From Polaribacter batillariae (GTDB lineage: Bacteria; Bacteroidota; Bacteroidia; Flavobacteriales; Flavobacteriaceae), in the NCBI RefSeq assembly GCF_017498485.1, contig NZ_CP071795.1, positions 2,542,001 through 2,606,000 of the forward strand: a stretch of DNA of 64,000 nt, written 5' to 3'. Below are positions 44,506-55,740 of this stretch, piece by piece. The notes beneath the pieces were generated by a model that was not told the DNA's origin, did not search any database, and saw only the letters and a program-made list of their open reading frames with translations. Every line of letters begins with the position of its first letter. The stretch's first letter is position 1. Made by a program: the position numbers and the translations under genes.

Positions 44506-45816
44506 TTATTTCTGCCTAAAATAAATGGTAATTGGAACGCCCGAAAAATTGTAGATTTCTCTTAGTTTATTTTCGACAAAACGCTTGTAAGGGTCTCTAA
44601 CATATTGTGGTAAATTGCAGAAAAACGCAAACTGAGGTGTTTGTGTTGGCAACTGCATGCAATATTTAATTTTTACGTATTTTCCTTTAATTGCTGGTGG
44701 TGGGTAACTTTTTACAATGTCTAACATGGCATCGTTAAACTTACTTGTAGGAATTTTATTTTTTCTGTTTTCGAAAACTTCAACAGCGGTTTCGATGGCT
44801 TTAAAAATGCGTTGTTTTGTTAAAGCAGAAATAAATACAATTGGCACGTCTGTAAAAGGCTCGATTTGCTTGCGAACCATTGCTTCGAAATCGCGCATGG
44901 TATTGGTTTCTTTTTCTACCAAATCCCACTTATTAATTAAAATAACGATTCCTTTTCTGTTTTTTTCTGCCAACCAAAATATATTTTGGTCTTGTCCTTC
45001 GAAACCACGTGTGGCATCGACCACCAAAATAATAACATCTGCATATTCGATAGAACGCACAGCTCGCATTACAGAGTAGAATTCTAAATCTTCTTTTACT
45101 TTCGATTTTTTTCTGATTCCTGCTGTGTCTATCAAATTAAAATCGAAGCCAAACCTGTTGTATTTGGTATCTATAGAATCTCTTGTGGTGCCAGCAATGT
45201 TGGTTACGATGTTTCTGTCTTCGCCAATTAATGCGTTTATAAAAGAAGATTTTCCTGCATTTGGTCGCCCAACAACAGCAAATCTTGGTAATTCTTTTTT
45301 TTCTAAATCTACTTCTTCTGGTGCTGGCATTTTTTCTGCCAAAGCATCTAATAAATCTCCAGTTCCACTTCCGTTAATGGAAGAAATGGTATGATAATCT
45401 CCTAAGCCAAGATTGTAAAATTCTACAGCATCTGCATCTCGCATGGCATTATCTACTTTATTAACGGTAAGAAAAATGGGTTTTTTTACTTTGCGAAGTA
45501 GTTTTGCAACTTCGGCATCCATAGGCGTTATACCTTCTTCTACATCGACTACAAAAACAATTACATCGGCTTCTTCTATGGCCAGTTTTACTTGTTTTCT
45601 AATTTCTTCTTCGAAAATATCATCAGAACCAATTGCATAACCACCAGTGTCTATTACAGAAAATTCTTTTCCATTCCAGTCAGATTTTCCATAATGCCTA
45701 TCTCTTGTTACTCCACTTACAGAATCTACAATTGCTTCTCTACGCTGTACTAATCTATTAAAAAGTGTTGATTTTCCTACATTTGGTCTTCCTACAATGG
45801 CAACAATGCTATTCAT
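44506..45816 (-). CDS. der: Ribosome biogenesis GTPase Der
   Basis: The 436-residue protein has two tandem GTPase domains: G1 GRPNVGKST and G3 DTGG in the first (residues about 8-60), G1 GRPNAGKSS and G3 DTAG in the second (about 180-230), NKVD and NKWD as G4 motifs, and a C-terminal KH-like domain. It assists 50S subunit assembly. Intact and of normal length. A TATCTTTG box lies 18 bp upstream. Confidence 0.98.
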   Translation of the reverse strand: MNSIVAIVGRPNVGKSTLFNRLVQRREAIVDSVSGVTRDRHYGKSDWNGKEFSVIDTGGYAIGSDDIFEEEIRKQVKLAIEEADVIVFVVDVEEGITPMDAEVAKLLRKVKKPIFLTVNKVDNAMRDADAVEFYNLGLGDYHTISSINGSGTGDLLDALAEKMPAPEEVDLEKKELPRFAVVGRPNAGKSSFINALIGEDRNIVTNIAGTTRDSIDTKYNRFGFDFNLIDTAGIRKKSKVKEDLEFYSVMRAVRSIEYADVIILVVDATRGFEGQDQNIFWLAEKNRKGIVILINKWDLVEKETNTMRDFEAMVRKQIEPFTDVPIVFISALTKQRIFKAIETAVEVFENRKNKIPTSKFNDAMLDIVKSYPPPAIKGKYVKIKYCMQLPTQTPQFAFFCNLPQYVRDPYKRFVENKLREIYNFSGVPITIYFRQK

Positions 45817-45833
45817 TTGAATTTAATTTTTTG

Positions 45834-45841
45834 CAAAGATA
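45834..45841 (-). promoter_or_regulatory. Putative -7 box of der
   Basis: On the minus strand TATCTTTG matches TAnnTTTG, 18 bp from the der start codon, giving a leader of about ten bases. Confidence 0.55.
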
Positions 45842-45897
45842 CAATTTACTGTATGATAATTAATTGTAATTTTAGGGAGTTGTAAAATCAGTTTTTT

Positions 45898-46428
45898 ATG
45901 AGTGATAAAAAAACACTTCTTATTGAAAAAAGAAATAGCGAATTATTTCTTAGACCACGATTTTCTATTAATTTGGAAGAAAATGCCGAGGTTATATTAA
46001 GTAGATTTTCGGAAGCATTTCAAAAAGGCAATCACTTGTTTAGAGGAAGCATTGTAGATGGGCATATTTTTATAAGTGTTCCTAAAAAAGAAGAGCATTT
46101 TTGGTCGCCACAATTGCATTTAGAAATTATAGAAAAAGAGAATAACAACTGCGAATTAAAGGGTTTATTTGGGCCAAAACCACAAGTTTGGACGCTTTTT
46201 ATGTTCGTACATTTTGTATTAGGAATTTCTTTTTTAGGTTTTTGTGTGTTGTTATACACGAGACTTTCGTTAGACGAATCGCTTCTTTTACCTATTATAA
46301 TGTTGATTGCTTTGCCGCTAATTTGGGTATTACTCTATTTTTTAGGACAAATAGGAAAAGATACTGGAAAGTCTCAAATGAAAAATTTACACGATTTTAT
46401 GTTGCGTACCATTTATCATTTGAAATAA
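45898..46428 (+). CDS. Two-helix membrane protein of unknown function
   Basis: The 176-residue protein has a cytoplasmic N-terminal domain of about 100 residues (EENAEVILSRFSEAFQKG, HIFISVPKKEEHFWSPQLHLEI), two membrane helices (about 100-122 and 130-150) and a short C-terminal tail. I do not recognise a family. It lies between the divergent der gene and the convergent era gene. Good codon use and length support it as real. Confidence 0.7.
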   Translation: MSDKKTLLIEKRNSELFLRPRFSINLEENAEVILSRFSEAFQKGNHLFRGSIVDGHIFISVPKKEEHFWSPQLHLEIIEKENNNCELKGLFGPKPQVWTLFMFVHFVLGISFLGFCVLLYTRLSLDESLLLPIIMLIALPLIWVLLYFLGQIGKDTGKSQMKNLHDFMLRTIYHLK

Positions 46429-46490
46429 GCATAATAAAACGCTTTTTTAATGGTTATTTTTTGCAATAATTTTAAAACAGGGAATGGTAT

Positions 46491-46513
46491 AAACAACTTT
46501 AAAAAAGTTGTTT
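46491..46513. terminator. Bidirectional terminator between convergent genes
   Basis: AAACAACTTT and AAAGTTGTTT pair perfectly over 10 bp with a 3-base loop. It lies between the plus-strand membrane protein gene and the minus-strand era gene and can serve both. Confidence 0.6.
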
Positions 46514-46562
46514 AACATGTACAAAACTACTTGTAGAACGCAGTAGAAATGCCATTAAACAG

Positions 46563-47447
46563 CTATTTTTGATTGTACCCAAAGCGTTTTAACTGATTTT
46601 TATCGCTTCTCCAGTTTTTATTTACTTTTACATAGAGTTCTATAAACACCTTTTTCTCGAAAAATTTTTCTAAATCTTTTCGTGCTTCTGCACCCACTCT
46701 TTTAATTGCAGCACCTTTGTGGCCTATAATAATTCCTTTTTGTGTTTCGCGTTCTACCATAATTACAGAGCGAATACGAACAATATGTTCTTTTTCGATA
46801 AATTCTTCGGTTTCTACTTCTACCGAATACGGAATTTCTTTTTTGTAATGCATTAGAATTTTTTCTCTAATTTTTTCATTCACAAAAAAACGTTCTGGTT
46901 TGTCTGTTAATTGGTCTTTAGGATAAAAAGCAGGTCCTTCTGGCAACAATTCTTTTATTTTTTCGAAAACGAAAGTAATGTTAAAGCCTTCTAAGGCAGA
47001 TATTACAAAAACACTTGCATTGGGTACTTTGTTTTTCCAGTATTCAATTTTTTCTTCTACTGCATCTTGCGAAGAGGTGTCTATTTTATTCAATAATAAA
47101 ATCACAGGAATTTTACTATGAACAATTTTATTAAAAAAGGCTTCGTTTTTTAATTCTTTTTCGCCCACTTCTACCATGTAAATTAAAATATCTGCATCTT
47201 CAAAGGCAGATTTTACGAAATCCATCATAGAAGATTGCAGTTCGTATGCTGGTTTTATGATTCCTGGAGTGTCTGAAAATACAATTTGATAATTTTCGTC
47301 ATTTACAATTCCTAAAATTCGATGTCTTGTTGTTTGCGCTTTTGGGGTAATAATAGAGAGTTTTTCGCCTACTAACGCGTTCATTAATGTAGATTTACCA
47401 ACATTAGGATTTCCAATAATATTTACAAAACCAGCTTTATGTGTCAT
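46563..47447 (-). CDS. era: GTPase Era
   Basis: The 294-residue protein has the GTPase domain (G1 GNPNVGKST, G3 DTPG, G4 NKID) and a C-terminal KH domain with the GXXG-like IIGHKGAAIKRVG near residue 235. It binds 16S rRNA in 30S subunit maturation. Normal length. A -7 box lies only 4 bases from the start codon. Confidence 0.98.
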   Translation of the reverse strand: MTHKAGFVNIIGNPNVGKSTLMNALVGEKLSIITPKAQTTRHRILGIVNDENYQIVFSDTPGIIKPAYELQSSMMDFVKSAFEDADILIYMVEVGEKELKNEAFFNKIVHSKIPVILLLNKIDTSSQDAVEEKIEYWKNKVPNASVFVISALEGFNITFVFEKIKELLPEGPAFYPKDQLTDKPERFFVNEKIREKILMHYKKEIPYSVEVETEEFIEKEHIVRIRSVIMVERETQKGIIIGHKGAAIKRVGAEARKDLEKFFEKKVFIELYVKVNKNWRSDKNQLKRFGYNQK

Positions 47448-47451
47448 ACTG

Positions 47452-47459
47452 CAAAGATA
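47452..47459 (-). promoter_or_regulatory. Putative -7 box of era, very close to the start codon
   Basis: On the minus strand TATCTTTG is followed by CAGT and then the ATG. Transcription would begin at or beside the A of the start codon, so the mRNA would have almost no leader. Confidence 0.5.
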
Positions 47460-47539
47460 AATTCTTTTTATGCTTGATTCAATTTTAGTTGATTAAAAAA
47501 TAATTAAGATAAAATTTGGTAATTACTTACTTTGTGTTG

Positions 47540-47547
47540 TATATTTG
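47540..47547 (+). promoter_or_regulatory. Putative -7 box of the tRNA-fMet gene
   Basis: TATATTTG fits TAnnTTTG and lies 10 bp upstream of the mature tRNA 5' end. A TTTG at 47515-47518 may be the -33 element (21-bp spacing). Confidence 0.55.
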
Positions 47548-47557
47548 CAATCCAAAT

Positions 47558-47630
<73 letters not shown>

Positions 47631-47637
47631 CTAAATA

Positions 47638-47685
47638 AAGCCATTGATTATCAGTATAAAAACTGTAAATTAATGGCTTTTTTAC
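47638..47685 (+). terminator. Terminator after tRNA-fMet
   Basis: AAGCCATT and AATGGCTT pair across a 26-base loop and are followed by a run of T. It directly follows the tRNA gene. Confidence 0.7.
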
Positions 47686-47846
47686 TTGATAAAATAAACA
47701 GTAGCAATAAATTTTTTTAAAGATTGATGAATCTTTTTTGCACAGAACTGAAGATTAATACTGTTACTGTTTAACCCAAAAAAGGTTTAAAATCCTTTTT
47801 TGGGCTGTTCAGTTTCTTTAATAATTGATTACTTTTAAAACCGAAA

Positions 47847-49163
47847 ATGCTTCAAAAATTCAAAGAACATATTAATAAAAAGTTTCCTTTTTTAAAGAAA
47901 CAAAAAATATTAATCGCCATTTCTGGGGGAGTAGATTCTGTGGTTTTAACACATCTTTTAAAGCAATTAAATTTCGATATTTCTTTGGCGCATTGTAACT
48001 TTAACCTACGAGAAAAAGAAAGCGATTTAGATGAAGAGTTTGTAAAGAATTTATCAAAAAAAATAAGTATTGATTGTTTTACGACTTCGTTCGAAACCAA
48101 AGAGATTTCAAAAAAAAACAAAGAATCTGTTCAAATAACGGCAAGAAATTTACGCTATAAATGGTTTCAAAAATTAATAAAAGAAAATAACTTCGATGTT
48201 GTTTTAACAGCCCATCATTTAGACGATTATTTAGAAACTTTTTTAATCAACTTAACACGCGGAACAGGTTTAGAAGGTTTTACTGGAATCCCAGAAATTA
48301 ATGGAAATATTGTACGTCCGCTTTTGGTATTTTCTCGTGAAGAAATTATCGATTTTGCTATTAAAAATAATATCGATTGGCGAGAAGATAAAAGCAATGC
48401 TTCTACAAAATATATTCGGAATAAAATTAGGCATCAAATAATTCCGGTTTTAAAGGAAATAAACCCTAGTTTGCTAGAAACATTTTCTAAAACAGTTGAA
48501 AATTTAAAAGAGAGTCAGCAAATTATCGACGATAAGATTGCTGCTGTTTCTAAAGAAATTATTTTAAAAAAAGAGAACCTTTTAAAGTTTAATGTTTCTA
48601 AAATACGACAATTATCAAATCCGAAGGCGTACTTATATCAACTTTTAAAAAAATATAATTTTACAGAATGGAACGATGTTTCTCAGTTACTTATCGCACA
48701 AACTGGTAAACAATTGTTTTCTAAAACACATGTTTTATTAAAAGATAGAGATTTTTTAATTCTTTCTAAAATTGATAAAAAAACTACGAAAACAACTTAT
48801 TTTATTGAGAAAAACATTTCTAAAATTACACAACCACTTTGTCTTACCATCGAAAAAGCAACAGAAACTTCCGAAGAAACTAAGAATATTATTTTCGTAG
48901 AGGAAGAAGGTTTAGAATTTCCATTAATTGTACGAAAATGGCAAAATGGCGATTATTTTTATCCAAAAGGAATGCAAGGCAAAAAGAAACTGAGTAAATA
49001 TTTTAAAGACGAAAAAATGTCGCTTCTAGAAAAAGAACAAACGTGGTTACTTTGCAATAACAACAACGATATTATTTGGGTTATTGGCAAAAGACAAGAT
49101 CGCAGGTTCTCTGTTAAAAATATGCCAAAAACTATTAAAATTAGTCTTCTAAATTCTTTGTAA
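47847..49163 (+). CDS. tilS: tRNA(Ile)-lysidine synthase
   Basis: The 438-residue enzyme converts the wobble cytidine of tRNA-Ile(CAT) to lysidine. The PP-loop SGGVDSVVLTHLL is near residue 25, with AHCNFNLR and TAHHLDDYLETFL further on, the REDKSNAS motif near 185 and the C-terminal substrate-binding domain (VRKWQNGDYFYPKGMQGKKK). Length is normal and the frame intact. Confidence 0.96.
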   Translation: MLQKFKEHINKKFPFLKKQKILIAISGGVDSVVLTHLLKQLNFDISLAHCNFNLREKESDLDEEFVKNLSKKISIDCFTTSFETKEISKKNKESVQITARNLRYKWFQKLIKENNFDVVLTAHHLDDYLETFLINLTRGTGLEGFTGIPEINGNIVRPLLVFSREEIIDFAIKNNIDWREDKSNASTKYIRNKIRHQIIPVLKEINPSLLETFSKTVENLKESQQIIDDKIAAVSKEIILKKENLLKFNVSKIRQLSNPKAYLYQLLKKYNFTEWNDVSQLLIAQTGKQLFSKTHVLLKDRDFLILSKIDKKTTKTTYFIEKNISKITQPLCLTIEKATETSEETKNIIFVEEEGLEFPLIVRKWQNGDYFYPKGMQGKKKLSKYFKDEKMSLLEKEQTWLLCNNNNDIIWVIGKRQDRRFSVKNMPKTIKISLLNSL

Positions 49164-49208
49164 AGAAGGTTTTTGTATCTTTATGGCTTTACAAAACACT
49201 AAATACTC

Positions 49209-49286
49209 ATAAAAAAAAATTGGCCTTTTTATTAGCAATTATAACAATGGTTTCTTGTGAAGCCGAAAACCTTGAAACAAAAAGGT
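49209..49286 (+). pseudogene. Remnant of a small lipoprotein gene
   Basis: Reading from an ATA codon, the sequence gives KKKLAFLLAIITMVSCEAENLETK and then a stop, which is the profile of a lipoprotein signal with a lipobox (MVSC) and a very short mature part. No ATG, GTG or TTG start precedes it in frame. It may be a decayed gene or a tiny lipoprotein with a damaged start. Confidence 0.35.
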
Positions 49287-49339
49287 AGAAGATATTTTAA
49301 ATGAACTAAATCTTTAATATTTTACATATTAAGTTACTT

Positions 49340-51315
49340 ATGAAAAAAGTTTTTTCTTTTTTTTTATTCTTTCTTACACTTTCTATTTTTCTCAAACAGA
49401 AGAAAATCCAGTGGTTTGGAAATCGTCCATTAATAAAGTTTCAGAAACCGAATACGATGTTATTTTTGAAGCAACTATTCTAAAAGAATGGCATTTATAC
49501 TCTCAATACAATCCAGAAGATGCCTCTTTACCTTTAGAAATTAACTGTTACTCAGATAAAAATGTAGGTTATAAGTTAATTGGTAAAGCCAAAGAAAGTG
49601 AAACATTTAAAGAATATACAGAAATTTGGGAAAAAGAAGAAGTTTTCTTTAAAGGTAGCGCTACATTAACACAAAGGGTTTTAATTACAGATCCTTTAAT
49701 TACCACAATAAAACTAAATGTAGTGGGGCAAGTTTGTAAAGAAGCCTGCATTCAAATAGATGAAGTGTTTACTTTTTCTCTTAAAGAAAATAAAGAGGTA
49801 ATAGAAACGGTTTCTTTAGATGAAAAAAGCAAACTTTTATCTAAAAAATTAAAGTTAAATTTAAAAAATACAGCACTTTTAAAACCAACTTCTAAAGAAG
49901 AATCAGAATCTAATAGTTCTTTATTTAATATCTTTTTACTAGGTTTTGCAGGTGGTTTATTAGCCCTTTTAACACCTTGTGTTTTTCCAATGATTCCTTT
50001 AACAGTCTCATTTTTTACAAAGCAATCTCAAAGTAAAAACAAAGGAATATCCAATGCTATTTTATACGGAGTTTTTATTGTAGTTATTTATATTTTACTA
50101 AGTTTACCTTTTCATTTTTTAGATAGTTTAGACCCAGAAATTCTAAATACCATCTCTACAAATATTTGGTTAAATATTTTCTTTTTTGCAATATTGGTGT
50201 TTTTTGCAGGTTCTTTTTTTGGTTATTACGAAATTACATTGCCAAGTTCTTGGGGAAATAAAATAGATGCTGCTTCGAGTATAGGAGGTATTATAGGTAT
50301 TTTCTTTATGGCAGTAACATTGGCTATTGTATCTTTTTCTTGTACGGGGCCCATTTTAGGTTCTTTATTGGCAGGTTCTTTAACTTCAGATGGTGGCGCC
50401 ATGCAACTTACTGCAGGAATGGCTGGTTTTGGTGTAGCCTTAGCCTTGCCTTTTGCCTTATTTGCACTGTTTCCTAGTTGGTTAAATTCGTTACCAAAAT
50501 CTGGCGGATGGTTAAACACAACCAAAGTAGTTCTAGGGTTCTTAGAATTGGCATTGGCATTTAAGTTTTTATCAAACTCCGATTTAGTAGGGCATTGGAA
50601 CCTTTTAAAACGTGAAATTTTTATTGGAATTTGGATTGTTATTTTCTTTGGTCTTGGATTGTATCTTTTAGGTAAAATTAAATTCCCTCATGATTCTCCT
50701 AGTAAAAAATTCTCTTTTTCTAGAATTTCATTTGGTATTCTGGTAATGGCTTTTGTGGTGTATTTAATTCCAGGAACTTTTAAAAACCCAACTTGGAATT
50801 TAAATGCGTTAAGTGGTTTTCCTCCTCCGCAATTTTATAGCATTTACGAACAAGCAAGCGAATGTCCTTTAGGTTTAAATTGTTATAAAGATTTTGATGA
50901 AGGTCTCGCTGTTGCAAAACAAGTTAACAAACCTATTTTATTAGATTTTACAGGTTGGGCTTGTGTAAATTGTCGTAAAATGGAAGAAAATGTTTGGAGC
51001 AATCCAGAAATATACAGCATTCTTAAAAACGAGTATATTTTAATTTCTTTATATGTAGATGATAACGAAAAGAAACTGCCAGAAGACGCCCAATTCGATT
51101 TTAAAAAAGCAAATGGTAAAATTAAGAAGATACGAACTTATGGAGATAAATGGTCCACTTTTCAGGTAGTTAATTTTAAAAATGCTTCTCAACCTTACTA
51201 CGTGTTAATGAATGCCAATTTAGAAATTCTAAACACACCTCAACAATACACAGATATCGAGACTTACAAAGATTGGTTACAAAAAGGAATTGAAAACTAT
51301 AGAAAATCTCAATAA
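49340..51315 (+). CDS. dsbD: DsbD-type thiol:disulfide interchange protein, start frameshifted
   Basis: The protein carries electrons across the membrane to periplasmic thiol proteins. The main frame (from GTG 49411) has an N-terminal periplasmic domain with VGQVCKEACIQ, eight membrane helices with TPCVFPMIPL and SFSCTGPILG cysteines, and a C-terminal thioredoxin domain with GWACVNCRKME. The signal peptide (MKKVFSFF...) starts at 49340 in another frame; one T more in the run 49386-49390 joins them as IFSQTEENPVVW. So the true start is probably 49340 and a base is missing, by mutation or sequencing error. Confidence 0.88.
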
Positions 51316-51346
51316 TTTATCTCAAACAATAAATGGTATAAGTTTT

Positions 51347-52886
51347 TTATCCCAGCCAACCATCTCTGTCTAAACTTCTATATTGAATTGCCTCTGCAAT
51401 ATGGTCTGGAGAAATTGCTTTTGAGTTTGCCAAATCTGCAATAGTTCTAGCAACTTTTAAAATGCGGTCGTAAGCTCTTGCAGAAAGATTTAATTTTTCC
51501 ATCGCAGTTTTTAAAAGAGTTAAACTTTCGTCAGATAATTTACAGAATTTTCTTATCTGCTTTACATTCATTTGAGCATTGTAATGTATGTTTTCAAATT
51601 CTTCGAAACGTTTAGATTGTATTTCTCTAGATGCTATAACACGTTTTCTAATTTCAACAGAAGATTCTCCTTTTCTTTCTTCAGATAGTTTTTCGAAAGG
51701 AACAGGAGTTACTTCTATATGAATGTCGATTCTATCTAAAAGCGGGCCAGAAATTTTACTTAAATAGCGTTGCATTTCTTGTGGAGTAGAGGTCATTGGA
51801 GAGTTTGGGTCATTAAAAAAACCACTAGGACTTGGATTCATGCTAGCAACCAACATAAAACTACATGGATAAGTTACTGTAAACTTTGCCCTAGAAATGG
51901 TAACGTCTCTATCTTCTAAAGGTTGGCGCATTACTTCTAAAACCTCTCTCTTAAATTCTGGCAATTCATCTAAAAATAAGACTCCATTGTGAGAAAGCGA
52001 AATTTCTCCAGGTTTTGGATATTGACCACCACCAACTAAAGCTACATTCGATATGGTATGATGTGGGCTTCTAAAAGGTCGTTGGTACATTAAGCCTTCG
52101 TTTTTAGTTAGTTTTGCCAACCACAGAATGAATTTTTGTGGTTTCTAAAGCTTCATGCAAAGTCATGGGGGGTAAAATAGAAGGTAATCGTTTTGCTAAC
52201 ATGGTTTTTCCAGATCCTGGAGGACCAATTAAAATAATATTATGCCCACCAGCCGCCGCAATTTCCATACAACGTTTTATAGATTCTTGCCCTTTTACGT
52301 CAGAAAAATCGAATTCTGGAAAATCTATTTTTTTATAAAACTCTGCTCTTGTATCTACAATGGTGGGTTCAATTTTTTTATGATTATTAAAATGATCAAT
52401 CACTTCCATAGTATTCTCTACGCCTAAAACCTCTAAATCGCTTACAATGGCAGCTTCTTTTGCATTTTCTTTTGGAAGAATAAAGTGTTTAAAACCTTCT
52501 TCACGCGCTTTTATTGCCATTGGCAAAACACCTCTTATGGGTTGCAAACTTCCATCTAAAGAAAGCTCACCCATAATAATATATTCGTTAATATTCGTAG
52601 ATTGTATTTGGTTGGAAGCTGCTAAAATACCAATAGCTAAAGTTAAATCATAAGCAGCACCTTCTTTACGAATGTCTGCAGGTGCCATATTTATAATTAT
52701 TTTTTTACCTGGAAGTTTGTAGTTGTTATTATTTAAAGCCGCAGAAATTCGAAAAGAACTTTCGCGAACAGCATTGTCTGGTAAACCTACTAAATGATAA
52801 CCAACACCTTTATCGATATTTACTTCCACCGTAATTGTGGTTGCTTCTATGCCAAAAACAGCAGAACCAAAAACTTTAATGAGCAT
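51347..52886 (-). pseudogene. YifB/ComM family Mg-chelatase-like ATPase, frameshifted
   Basis: The start is the ATG ending at 52886 (MLIKVFGSAVFGIEA). The first frame has the N-terminal Lon-protease-like domain and the Walker A motif IGPPGSGKTMLAKRLP, and ends after TKIHSVVGKTN. The second frame (from about 52120) continues with LTKNEGLMYQRPFRSPHHT, Walker B LFLDELPEF and the C-terminal domain. One A too many in the AAAA run near 52117 explains the break. The repaired protein has about 512 residues, the family's usual length. ComM-type helicases aid branch migration in transformation. Confidence 0.88.
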
Positions 52887-52930
52887 ATTTTTTTCTTTTG
52901 GTTTAAAGATAGAGAAAAAATGACTATTGA

Positions 52931-53092
52931 TACCATTTACCATTTGAAAATCCTGTAATAAATCGCCTTTTTTTTCTTTCTATTTCAGAATAAAAAAAAC
53001 CGTAGTTAAGGCTATGCTTTCGTTTTCTTCTTTATATAAAGAAAAAAAAATCATCAATTTCTTTTCCAGTAATTTTAAACAATAACAGGTAT
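52931..53092. repeat. 161-bp duplicated segment, copy B
   Basis: Matches 33651-33811 with about eight substitutions and one extra A. It lies 45 bp upstream of the yifB start, as copy A lies 48 bp upstream of xdhC. The remaining sequence to 53160 shows no gene. Confidence 0.85.
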
Positions 53093-53160
53093 GAATTAAA
53101 ATATCAATATATAATTGTGAATCAAATTTTAATATTTGGTAGAAGTGTTATCATTCGATT

Positions 53161-55740
53161 TTAGGCCGAATTTCTACTCGCATTAATATTTCCAAAAAGC
53201 GAACGCATTACCATTTTTTCGAAAATTTCTAATTGTTCTAAGTTTGCTTCACTTTTTTGCAATTCTTGAATTTTCTTTAAAGCATATTGCTGTATCGTTA
53301 ATAAAGGCAAAACAATTTGTTCTCTAATTTCAATAGAAGCTTTTCCTACTGGAAAATTTTCCATCAATTCTTTATGTCCGGCCAACTTTAGTAACAACCT
53401 TTTTGTGGTTTTATATTCTTCGTGAATTAGTTTCCAGAATTCGCCAAACTCTTTGTCGTCAGCCATGTATGCTGTTAATTCGAAGAAAGATTTTGTTAAA
53501 CTCATCATACTATTTTCAAGCAAGGTTTTAAAGAAATCTGAGGCATTGTAAAAATCTACAATTTCATCAAAACGATTGGCGTCTTCATACTTTTTTAATG
53601 CAGTTCCAACTCCAAAAAAACCAGGAACGTTTTGCTTTAACTGGCTCCAACTTCCTACAAAAGGTATTGCTCTTAGTGCAGAAAAATCTAAAGTATCGGA
53701 ATTAGAACGTTTACTTGGCCTGCTTCCAATATTGGTTTTCGCATAGTATTTTAACGTACTCATTTTCTCTAAATACGGTAAAAACTTCGGATGTTTTTTA
53801 AAATCTACATAAGCTTTGTAACTTGTTGTTGCTAAATCGTCTATTAATTCTCTATGCTTATTATTTAACTGATCTTTGGTAAAAACTTCGTTTTTAATTC
53901 CAGAACTTACTAATTGTTCTAGGTTGTATTGTGCAGAATCTTTAGTACCAAAATTAGAACTAATTGTTTGGCCTTGTATTGTTAATTGAATTTCTTTGTC
54001 TTCGATTGTTGGTCCTAAAGATGCGTAAAATTGATGTGTTTTTCCACCTCCACGTGCAGGTGGTCCTCCACGTCCGTCAAAGAAAATTACTTCGATATCA
54101 AACTCTCTAGAAACTTTTGTAAGCGCTTCTTTGGCTTTAAAAATCCCCCAGTTTGCCATTAAATAACCACCATCTTTGGTCCCGTCAGAAAAACCTAACA
54201 TAATGGTTTGTTTGTTTTTTCTTTTCGATAAATGGTGTCTGTAAACTCTATTCGAATATAAGGTTCGCATTACAGTTTCTGCATTAATTAAATCTTCTAC
54301 AGTTTCAAAAAGCGGAATTACATCTACTGGCAATTCGTTTTCGAAACCACATAAGTTTAACATGGCAAAAGTTTCCATTACGTTTAAAGCTGTTTGGTTA
54401 TTGCTAATAATGTAACGATTTGCACCACGTTCTCCGTTTCTAGATTGAATTTCTTTTAATGCATACATCGATTCGATTGTTTTTACTGAAATCTCGTCTG
54501 TTAAATTGGCAGGATCTATATTTCCTTTTACCAAAGAAAGAATTTCTATTTGCTCTTCTTCGGAAAGATGTAAGTAGTTTTTTGGAAATGTAGTGTCGCC
54601 CATTTGCTGCATGTCTTTTACAATTTGTGTAAATGCTGTATGGTGCACTCGACTGTCTTGTCTAATATCTAAAGTTGCAAAATGGAAACCGAATATTCTA
54701 ACTTTATTTATAAAATCATTCAGCTCATCAATAAATAAAGATTGATGTTTCGTTTCTATAATTTCTCTCGCTTTTTCTAATTCTTCTAATAATATTTTTT
54801 GATTAAAGTTTACTTTCGTGTAACTTCTAACAACGTGTTTATAGAGTCTTTTTTCAATTTTTAATAAAATTTCTTGAACCCCATCAAACGTAAAACGTCT
54901 TTTTAATCTTCTTACATCTCTATAGTAATTTCTTAAAATAGTTTGGCGCAATCGCTCTGCAACATCTAATGTAATTTTTGTGGTTACAAATGGGTTGCCA
55001 TCTCTATCTCCTCCAGGCCAAAAACCTAAATCTATAATTTCGTTATCGATTGGTTTTCCATCGTAAACATTGTTTTGAATGTAGTTATAGATTTTAGATA
55101 CAGAATCGTAAAATACATTTTCTAAGTACCAAATTAAACTTACAGCTTCATCAAAAGGAGAAGGTTTTGTTTTTTTATAAAAAGGTGTTTTTCCTAATTG
55201 TGCTAGTAAGTTTTTAATTAAAAGTAAATCGTCGTTTTGTATGGCTTTGTCTAAATCTGTAATAATTCCTAAAACAGATCCAGGGTAAAATTGTGTTGGA
55301 TGCGCTGTTAAAACTACGCGTACTTTAAATTCTTCTAAATAGGCTTTTAATTCTTCTTTTTTATCTCCTAAAATAGCGATTTCTTTAGAATTTCTTAGAG
55401 TTCCAATTCCATCCATATTATTTACAATAGGAAATGCAGCGTCTTCAATAGCATCAAATAAAACAACTTGACGTTCTATATACTGTATAAAGCGAAATAA
55501 TAAATCGGTTTTTTCTTTTTCGGTAGGATTTTCTTGATATTTCCTAAAAAATGTTTCTACAATTTCGGTAGGGTTTTTACCTTCTTGAAAGCCTTTTTTA
55601 CATACTTTGTGAAATAATGGTAAGAAAACACCAGTATTACTTATCGTATCGAAAGGTAAAGTCATAAAAATACTGTTGTAAATTTGGTATTTAGACAACA
55701 CATTTTCATTAAAGCGCGAAAGTTTTGGTAATGCAGACAT
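53161..55740 (-). CDS. ppc: Phosphoenolpyruvate carboxylase
   Basis: The 859-residue enzyme adds bicarbonate to phosphoenolpyruvate to make oxaloacetate. Conserved blocks: VLTAHPTQFYPGSV near residue 140 with the catalytic His, FWPGGDRDGNPFVT near 245, GFSDGTKDGGYLMAN near 520, and the mobile loop FFDGRGGPPARGGG near 555 with the essential Arg. The C-terminal tail is shortened (RNSA instead of the common QNTG), as in related Bacteroidota. It forms a single-gene unit. Confidence 0.95.
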   Translation of the reverse strand: MSALPKLSRFNENVLSKYQIYNSIFMTLPFDTISNTGVFLPLFHKVCKKGFQEGKNPTEIVETFFRKYQENPTEKEKTDLLFRFIQYIERQVVLFDAIEDAAFPIVNNMDGIGTLRNSKEIAILGDKKEELKAYLEEFKVRVVLTAHPTQFYPGSVLGIITDLDKAIQNDDLLLIKNLLAQLGKTPFYKKTKPSPFDEAVSLIWYLENVFYDSVSKIYNYIQNNVYDGKPIDNEIIDLGFWPGGDRDGNPFVTTKITLDVAERLRQTILRNYYRDVRRLKRRFTFDGVQEILLKIEKRLYKHVVRSYTKVNFNQKILLEELEKAREIIETKHQSLFIDELNDFINKVRIFGFHFATLDIRQDSRVHHTAFTQIVKDMQQMGDTTFPKNYLHLSEEEQIEILSLVKGNIDPANLTDEISVKTIESMYALKEIQSRNGERGANRYIISNNQTALNVMETFAMLNLCGFENELPVDVIPLFETVEDLINAETVMRTLYSNRVYRHHLSKRKNKQTIMLGFSDGTKDGGYLMANWGIFKAKEALTKVSREFDIEVIFFDGRGGPPARGGGKTHQFYASLGPTIEDKEIQLTIQGQTISSNFGTKDSAQYNLEQLVSSGIKNEVFTKDQLNNKHRELIDDLATTSYKAYVDFKKHPKFLPYLEKMSTLKYYAKTNIGSRPSKRSNSDTLDFSALRAIPFVGSWSQLKQNVPGFFGVGTALKKYEDANRFDEIVDFYNASDFFKTLLENSMMSLTKSFFELTAYMADDKEFGEFWKLIHEEYKTTKRLLLKLAGHKELMENFPVGKASIEIREQIVLPLLTIQQYALKKIQELQKSEANLEQLEIFEKMVMRSLFGNINASRNSA

